From Bacteroidales bacterium (lineage in GTDB: Bacteria; Bacteroidota; Bacteroidia; Bacteroidales; UBA932), in contig SFNZ01000059.1 in the NCBI GenBank assembly GCA_004552615.1, positions 1 through 12,487 of the forward strand: DNA of 12,487 bases. Direction: 5' to 3'. Within the stretch, counting starts at the first letter, position 1, and every line of letters starts with the position of its first letter. Below are positions 8,515 to 12,487 of the stretch, in pieces. The notes under the pieces were generated by a model. It was not told the origin of the DNA, did no database searches, and saw only the letters and a program-made list of their open reading frames with translations. A program made the position numbers and the translations under genes.

Positions 8515-9969
8515 TCACCTCTTGCCGATTCTGAACACCATAATTACCACGGCAAGTACCGGATATATCTCAAGCCTTCCAACGAACATGTCGAGGCAGA
8601 GGATGAACTTGGACATTGCCGTAATCCCGTTGAAATTGCCGAGCGTACCCATGTCCCCGATTGCAGGGCCGACATTGCTGAGACATGATACAGAGGCATA
8701 TAATGCATTGTTGCCGTCCATTCCCGAGAGCACGGTCAATGCAGTGGAGAGGCAGAGGAGCAGCATGTACAGGCCGATGAAGAGGATGTGAGGAAATACC
8801 TCCTCAATGCGTATGATATGATTCCTGACATGAATCTGGTTGACGGAAGACGGATGCAGGACATGTTTTACCTGCTGGGAGATGGACTTGAACAGCAGAT
8901 AGAGCCTGTCCGCCTTGATTCCGCCGACAGTGGAGCCGGCCATACCGCACTGGAGTCCGAGGAATAGCATCACCACGTTGGCGAAGGCAGGCCATAAGTT
9001 GTTGTCCCCTATGGCGAAACCGGTGGTGGAGACGAAGGACAAGGTATGGAATATTCCCTGCTCCAAAGCGCCTCCCAGGCCGAGTCCGGAATCTCCTATA
9101 CGAAGTGTAAACGAGACAACGAGACATGCAACGACTACTGTGGAAACGTAATATTTGAATACAGGACTGTTCAGCGGCTTGAGGCTTCTGGTCACTACTG
9201 TCATGAACAGGGTCCCGAAATGTACCGAGCAGAGAAACATGAAGACAATGGTCACGGCGTTGATCACCGAGGAATTGTAAGCTCCTATGGAAAGATTCCT
9301 TGTGCTGAATCCGCCTGTGGCACAGACGCTGAACGCATGGTTAATGGCGTCGAAGGCGGACATTCCCGCTACCCAATATGAAAGGAAGGAGGTAACGGCA
9401 AGTCCGAAATATACTGAGGAATAGATGATTACGGTCTTGTTGGCCCTCGACCTGTAGCCTTCTCGGGAGAGGGACGAAATCTCAAGGTTCGTAAGCCTCA
9501 GGCGGACCGGGCTGGAGGACGGTATTATCAGCAGGAGGAAAACTACGACTCCGAGGCCTCCGATGAAATGTGTCGATGAACGCCAGAAAAGGAGACTGTT
9601 CGGCAAAGCCTCGACGTTCTCGAGTATTGTTGCGCCTGTGGTGGTGTAGCCTGAAACGGATTCGAAGAATGCGTTGATGACCGAGAAAGGACCGCCCCAG
9701 AGGACGTACGGCAACATTCCGAATATGAATGACAATGACCAGGACAGGACAATTATCATGAAGCCGTCCTTGAGTGTGATGTTGTCGGAGTTCCTTACGA
9801 AAATGAACGGGAAGAATCCGACCATGAACGTTATCACGAAGCTGATGCTCAATGCGGCGAGGGCGCTGTCATTGCCGTTGGCGAGGGATACGAGGATGGA
9901 CAGGAACATGAAGAACGCACTTGTGAGAAGTGCGAACCCGACGTTTCTGGATATGACTTTGAAATTCAT
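8515..9969 (-). CDS. trkH: Trk-type potassium transporter membrane subunit
   Basis: This 484-residue polytopic inner-membrane protein belongs to the TrkH/KtrB family of K+ translocating subunits. The four selectivity filter repeats are visible: GYTTTGAT around 107-114, CATGGFS at 216-222, STTGFA at 314-319 and SNVGPA at 431-436. Each is followed by membrane helices, and the family signatures GSTVGGIKADR (345-355) and GRLEIYPVL (464-472) are intact. The N-terminus starts with a helix from about residue 9. Trk systems need a cytoplasmic NAD/ATP-binding ring (TrkA/KtrA); no such gene is in the window, so it must lie elsewhere. A membrane sensor gene ends 34 bases upstream, and the helicase begins one base after this gene's stop, so the three are probably cotranscribed. 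It has the clearest ribosome-binding site in the window. Confidence 0.95.
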   Translation of the reverse strand: MNFKVISRNVGFALLTSAFFMFLSILVSLANGNDSALAALSISFVITFMVGFFPFIFVRNSDNITLKDGFMIIVLSWSLSFIFGMLPYVLWGGPFSVINAFFESVSGYTTTGATILENVEALPNSLLFWRSSTHFIGGLGVVVFLLLIIPSSSPVRLRLTNLEISSLSREGYRSRANKTVIIYSSVYFGLAVTSFLSYWVAGMSAFDAINHAFSVCATGGFSTRNLSIGAYNSSVINAVTIVFMFLCSVHFGTLFMTVVTRSLKPLNSPVFKYYVSTVVVACLVVSFTLRIGDSGLGLGGALEQGIFHTLSFVSTTGFAIGDNNLWPAFANVVMLFLGLQCGMAGSTVGGIKADRLYLLFKSISQQVKHVLHPSSVNQIHVRNHIIRIEEVFPHILFIGLYMLLLCLSTALTVLSGMDGNNALYASVSCLSNVGPAIGDMGTLGNFNGITAMSKFILCLDMFVGRLEIYPVLAVVIMVFRIGKR

Positions 9970-9975
9970 CCCCTG

Positions 9976-9981
9976 CCTCCT
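9976..9981 (-). promoter_or_regulatory. Strong Shine-Dalgarno before trkH
   Basis: AGGAGG stands six bases before the trkH ATG. Most other starts here have only AT-rich leaders, as is usual in Bacteroidota, so this site supports the start at 9969 and suggests efficient initiation on an mRNA shared with the upstream sensor gene. Confidence 0.6.
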
Positions 9982-10003
9982 GTTTTACTGAATAATTCCC
10001 GTA

Positions 10004-10870
10004 TCATCGGGCGTTTTCGCGATTGTCAGCTGCCTGGTCCCGTTTCTCCATGGCGGCATCGCGGAGAGCCTTGTTCCTCTTCCGGAGCTGGGCGTTCTCC
10101 CTCGCGATTTCGGTTATGCCGCTGTTGAGTTCGGAAAGCTGGTCATCCCCGTCGAAGTCATAATTGTATTTGGCCCCGGTCGAGCGGTAATTCTCCAGTC
10201 CGGCGAGCATCCTGTATATCGGATTTACGTAATAGACCATCAGGAAGAACATGAGCATCAATACCATGAGAAGTCCGACGGCGACCGCCACGGCTCCCGG
10301 AATGATGCTGCGGTAGAATCCCCTCTCGAATGTAGCGGAGTTGTGCTGGAGTTCCTTGTAGACGGCCTCGTTCAGCACTGAAATGTCGTAGCGAAGCCTG
10401 TTGTATTTCGGCTGCAGGCGTTCGAAATACCATTTCCTGGCATCGGTAAAGCCTGAGAGAAGGGTCTGCGGAAGTTCAAGCGACGTGAGCATGAAGGCGG
10501 AATAGGAATAGAGGACCGAGTCAGCGAGCGGAAGGGTCTTCTCCGAGGAGATTGATGCCTTGAGGCTGTCGCAATGTGCAAGGAATTCATCCTGGCGGAG
10601 TTCCGGAAGGCGTCCGGAGGTGTGGTCCCCTATGACGGCGAGGATTGCGAGGTTGTAGTCGTTGGCCGCATTGGCAAGGCGCTGGGAGGCGTTGATGCTT
10701 CCGATGTTGGCCCCTATGAGGTCGGAAACGTAGTTGCTCATCCTGCTGTATTCCATTATGGAAATGAAGCTCGACACTAGAAGGATGACGGCTATCGAAC
10801 TGAGGCTCAGGACGAGTTTCATCCTGAGGGTCAGCTTGAAGTTCCTTATGGAGTCCCTGTATTTTCTCAT
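10004..10870 (-). CDS. HAMP-type membrane sensor without output domain
   Basis: This 288-residue protein has the layout of a transmembrane receptor cut off after its HAMP linker: a short basic cytoplasmic start, membrane helix 1 at about 18-40, a mostly helical periplasmic region at about 41-185 that looks like a four-helix-bundle sensor (residues 61-80 and 150-185 are long amphipathic stretches), membrane helix 2 at about 189-214, then NPIYRMLAGLENY and DDQLSELNSGI, the two short amphipathic helices expected of HAMP. It finishes with a charged coiled coil (about 253-285, rich in R, K, E and A). No histidine kinase, cyclase or methyl-accepting domain follows; trkH starts 34 bases later. The family assignment rests on architecture, not on a recognised sequence signature. 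It could regulate TrkH or be an adaptor for a separate kinase; both are inference. Confidence 0.75.
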   Translation of the reverse strand: MRKYRDSIRNFKLTLRMKLVLSLSSIAVILLVSSFISIMEYSRMSNYVSDLIGANIGSINASQRLANAANDYNLAILAVIGDHTSGRLPELRQDEFLAHCDSLKASISSEKTLPLADSVLYSYSAFMLTSLELPQTLLSGFTDARKWYFERLQPKYNRLRYDISVLNEAVYKELQHNSATFERGFYRSIIPGAVAVAVGLLMVLMLMFFLMVYYVNPIYRMLAGLENYRSTGAKYNYDFDGDDQLSELNSGITEIARENAQLRKRNKALRDAAMEKRDQAADNRENAR

Positions 10871-10903
10871 CTGTCCGTAGATGTCTTTTTAAGGAATCTT
10901 CAT

Positions 10904-11041
10904 ATAATAACCAGCATCATCTTCGTCAATCTTTTCGGTCCATATTTCCTCTCTCATCAGTCACGTAGCTACGGCTACGCTCCCTCTTCGACAGAAAATC
11001 TGACCTCGAAAATCCAAGTCGAATCTGAAGCAGGTTATTAT
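10904..11041. repeat. Foldback element A (imperfect palindrome, about 138 bp)
   Basis: The arms begin ataataacc at 10904-10912 and end ggttattat at 11033-11041. Reading inward, the left arm and the reverse complement of the right arm agree with scattered mismatches through gc-tca, ttcg, ttttcg and a gtc-at stretch, to a central perfect hairpin cgtagc-tacg-gctacg at 10964-10979. The symmetry centre is near 10972, so the element would fold into a single long hairpin. It starts 34 bases upstream of the HAMP sensor ATG and would be part of its leader if transcription begins further upstream. No open frame or clear target duplication is seen. The central words are of a kind I associate with dispersed intergenic repeats in Bacteroidales, but I could not search for copies. 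Confidence 0.7.
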
Positions 11042-11176
11042 TTTCAGCTTCCTAAACTACGAATATACGAAAGAGTTTTGGAATTTCAATACAGATTGTC
11101 CTGACAAGGCCCCTGGTGGCAATACTCATCATCATAGGAAATCATTGGCCTTTCTTTCATATCAAATTAGACACTA

Positions 11177-11663
11177 TTAGAAGCAGTATCCTTCGGGATA
11201 AGTAATATCCCACATTTTATAATTCCTTATATCATCGATGACGGACTCATAATCGATACCACCATTTACGCACAGTACTGATGACAATCGCTAAAAGCCA
11301 CGCAATCATAGGAATAATTAGCAATACAAATTTTTTACGACGATCTATAATCAGAAATATAACCACATTGATTATGAGTATACAAAATGACGTAAAAATT
11401 GGATATTCTTCTTCAGCGTCTTTGATTCGCCAGCCATTCAAGACCAAGGTGGAGAACGTAGTCATACCAAATTGTATAAGATACATTAAGCATACAATAG
11501 GTATGGCATGATCCATCAAACACGCTAAAAATGGATCCCCAAATAAATATTCTACTCAAGCTATGCACACGCTTGAGATAACTTCCAAAGAAAGAATCAG
11601 TGGAATAATGTGTCTGTCTTTTACAAAGATGTCTTTAAGACTAATTGTTTTTGGCTTCTTCAT
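11177..11663 (-). pseudogene. Disrupted small membrane protein gene (in-frame TGA, probable frameshift)
   Basis: From the ATG at 11663-11661 (MKKPKTISLKDIFVKD) the frame runs 35 codons to a TGA at 11558-11556, then continues in the same frame as VEYLFGDPFLACLMDHA for 102 more codons to a stop at 11249-11247. Joined across the TGA, the product has four hydrophobic helices: one spanning the TGA (HIIPLILSLEVISSVCIA), one around AIPIVCLMYLIQF, one around FTSFCILIINVVIFLIID, and one around FVLLIIPMIAWLLAIVIS. Near 11261-11290 a second frame opens and continues as GGIDYESVIDDIRNYKMW and beyond, to TAA at 11179-11177; this looks like a displaced C-terminal tail and suggests a frameshift. A shorter intact product of 89 residues could still start at the ATG at 11516. 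I do not recognise the family. The region is AT-rich compared with its neighbours and lies between two foldback elements. Confidence 0.55.
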
Positions 11664-11735
11664 CGTAGGTGCAATCAACTGACATATCCGGGGTGAGAGT
11701 CTTAAATTGTTTCATTGCCATCAAGGATTTCGTTG

Positions 11736-11743
11736 CCAAGATA
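11736..11743 (-). promoter_or_regulatory. Weak -7-like element before the disrupted gene
   Basis: TATCTTGG on the minus strand differs from TAnnTTTG at one fixed position and stands 72 bases before the ATG at 11663. No good -33 element is seen. The rest of 11664-11787 is AT-rich and holds no other feature I can support. Confidence 0.25.
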
Positions 11744-11787
11744 CGAAATTATAATTGAAACGTGAATAACTTTTTTGCCTGAAGATT

Positions 11788-11917
11788 GCTATTTGGTGGT
11801 CGGAGGGCTCTGCCAGAGCATGGCCGGCCGCGGCCTTGTGAGCGGCTCCCGACAGGAACGCAGTTCCGAAGGGTGGATGGAAGCGGAACTCCGGCAGAGC
11901 CCTCCGGCAACCATAGC
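11788..11917. repeat. Foldback element B (GC-rich palindrome, about 130 bp)
   Basis: Perfect 14-base arms cggagggctctgcc (11801-11814) and ggcagagccctccg (11893-11906) extend outward with two mismatches to tggt/acca and then gctat/atagc at 11788 and 11917, with two extra bases on the left. Inside lie further small palindromes: ggccggcc and ggccgcggcc near 11822-11835, a ggaac-gca-gttcc hairpin at 11855-11867, and agttccg/cggaact at 11862-11868 and 11884-11890 (these last two are alternatives). The fold is a branched structure rather than one stem. It is far richer in GC than its flanks. I see no credible coding frame and no clear target duplication, so it may be a non-autonomous repeat or a structured RNA. 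Confidence 0.65.
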
Positions 11918-11941
11918 GTCTCTCTAAACATTACATATAGA

Positions 11942-11967
11942 AAGCCGGCCCAAACCGGGTCGGCTTC
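11942..11967 (-). terminator. Hairpin terminator after the Dabb gene
   Basis: On the minus strand, agccgaccc-ggttt-gggccggct forms a nine-base stem with one A-C mismatch, flanked by AA and TT and followed by ttt. It begins 22 bases after the Dabb stop. The short T tract makes termination likely but not certain. Confidence 0.6.
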
Positions 11968-11988
11968 TATAAGGGAAGAGTGCTCCTC

Positions 11989-12288
11989 CTATCTTTCGTA
12001 TTCGACTCTCACGCGGCTTTCCGCAAGATTGTCGGCATATTCCCTTACATTGTCCCTCAAGGTGTCCGCCTTGTAGTCAGCAAGAGCTTTCCAGCTTTCA
12101 AAGTCGGCTATCATAATGGCATCATAAGTGGTCGCAGAATCATTTCTGTTGATGCCGACCTCGATGTTCAGAAGCCCAGGGATCAATCCCTTGAGGGACT
12201 CATATTTTTCTTTGACATCTTCCGCTGTTTCCTTCGGAGTCCTGCCATCTGATGGCTTGAACTTCCACATTACTGAATATCTAATCAT
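11989..12288 (-). CDS. Dabb-domain (stress-responsive alpha/beta barrel) protein
   Basis: The 99-residue product is the size of a single Dabb domain (PF07876). It starts MIRYSVMWKFKP, the usual first strand of the family (M-I-R-x-x-V-M-W-K-F), followed by a helix ESLKGLIPGLLNIEVGIN, then the conserved strand YDAIMIADFESWKALADY and a last helix and strand. These proteins form dimeric ferredoxin-like barrels in the cytoplasm; most bacterial members have no assigned reaction, although some act in heme-like or polyketide chemistry, so I assign no substrate. No partner gene is adjacent: the SRP RNA gene lies upstream with its own T tract, and a terminator hairpin follows, so it is probably a single-gene unit. 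The start codon lies at the junction of a tandem 10-base repeat. No Shine-Dalgarno is seen. Confidence 0.85.
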   Translation of the reverse strand: MIRYSVMWKFKPSDGRTPKETAEDVKEKYESLKGLIPGLLNIEVGINRNDSATTYDAIMIADFESWKALADYKADTLRDNVREYADNLAESRVRVEYER

Positions 12289-12296
12289 ATCTAATC
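12277..12296 (-). repeat. Tandem 10-mer across the Dabb start codon
   Basis: GATTAGATAT occurs twice in direct tandem on the minus strand, and the ATG of the Dabb gene spans the junction (last AT of copy one plus G of copy two). Two copies may be chance, or a small duplication affecting initiation. Confidence 0.6.
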
Positions 12297-12349
12297 GATG
12301 TTAGGTGTTTCCGGTTTTAGTATCAATGCAGATATTTTTCTCTAAATAA

Positions 12350-12357
12350 CAAATTAA
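12350..12357 (-). promoter_or_regulatory. Weak -7-like element for the Dabb gene
   Basis: TTAATTTG on the minus strand matches TAnnTTTG except at the second base, 61 bases before the ATG in an AT-rich gap between the SRP RNA and the gene. No well-spaced -33 TTTG accompanies it. Confidence 0.3.
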
Positions 12358-12422
12358 TATTTGAAATAGCAAATAAAAAAGCGAAATTTTGACAGATTCC
12401 TTGAGATACGGGTACGAAAAAA

Positions 12423-12487
12423 GGGAAAGCTTGGCACATCGCACCGCTACAACCTCCTGCCCTTGCTGCCTTCCGGCCCTGGGGGAA
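12423..12487 (-). ncRNA. ffs: Signal recognition particle RNA (small bacterial type), 3' part
   Basis: The minus strand at the right edge reads ccccc-agggccggaaggcagc and then aagggcag, the conserved apical domain of SRP RNA that binds Ffh: a GGAA tetraloop closed by C-G pairs, with the symmetric loop bases AGCA on its 3' side. It continues with gaggttgtagcggtgcgatgtgcc, the descending strand of the long hairpin, and ends gctttccc followed by six T (12422-12417), a natural stop for transcription. The 5' half of the RNA lies outside the window, so the basal stem pairing cannot be checked. The RNA works with Ffh and FtsY in cotranslational targeting of membrane proteins. Confidence 0.9.

Noticed and set aside
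10904..11917. Composite transposon with A and B as terminal repeats
   Set aside because: A and B share no sequence and no transposase remnant or target duplication is visible between or around them.
11749..12076. Open frames on both strands through foldback element B
   Set aside because: They arise from the GC-rich palindrome and cross into the Dabb gene; translations show low-complexity, repeat-derived sequence.

Overview
The window looks like chromosomal DNA of a Bacteroidota member, probably of the order Bacteroidales. The evidence is a short GyrB of 669 residues lacking the extra domain of the E. coli protein, an alpha-oxoamine synthase of the Bacteroidota lipid type, a periplasmic DPPIV-like peptidase, a TAnnTTTG promoter element before gyrB, and few Shine-Dalgarno sequences. 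Base composition is moderate in GC except for an AT-rich patch near 11.05-11.78 kb. A genus cannot be fixed from the sequence alone.

Every gene I can support lies on the minus strand, so transcription runs from high to low coordinates. From right to left: the 3' part of the SRP RNA gene at the window edge; a 99-residue Dabb-domain protein with a hairpin terminator; an AT-rich interval holding the remains of a small four-helix membrane protein gene, flanked by two unrelated foldback (imperfect palindrome) elements; a tight gene string of a HAMP-type membrane sensor without an output domain, trkH, a RecD/Dda-like helicase and a DPPIV-like peptidase; gyrB with its own promoter candidate; an alpha-oxoamine synthase; a third foldback element; an NADPH-type short-chain reductase; and the N-terminal third or less of a PgpH-type 7TM-HD phosphohydrolase cut by the left edge.

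Functionally, the oxoamine synthase and the reductase fit two consecutive steps of long-chain base synthesis: condensation of an acyl group with serine (sphingolipids) or cysteate (sulfonolipids), then reduction of the 3-keto product. TrkH forms the potassium translocating subunit; its TrkA partner is not here. The HAMP protein upstream of it is a candidate sensor or partner. The helicase and peptidase share the transcript by spacing but have no obvious functional link to it.

The least expected items are the three long foldback elements (about 130-175 bp each, at 1255-1427, 10904-11041 and 11788-11917), all strictly intergenic, and the membrane protein gene at 11177-11663 with an in-frame TGA and a probable frameshift. 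I found no complete new defence or mobile system.
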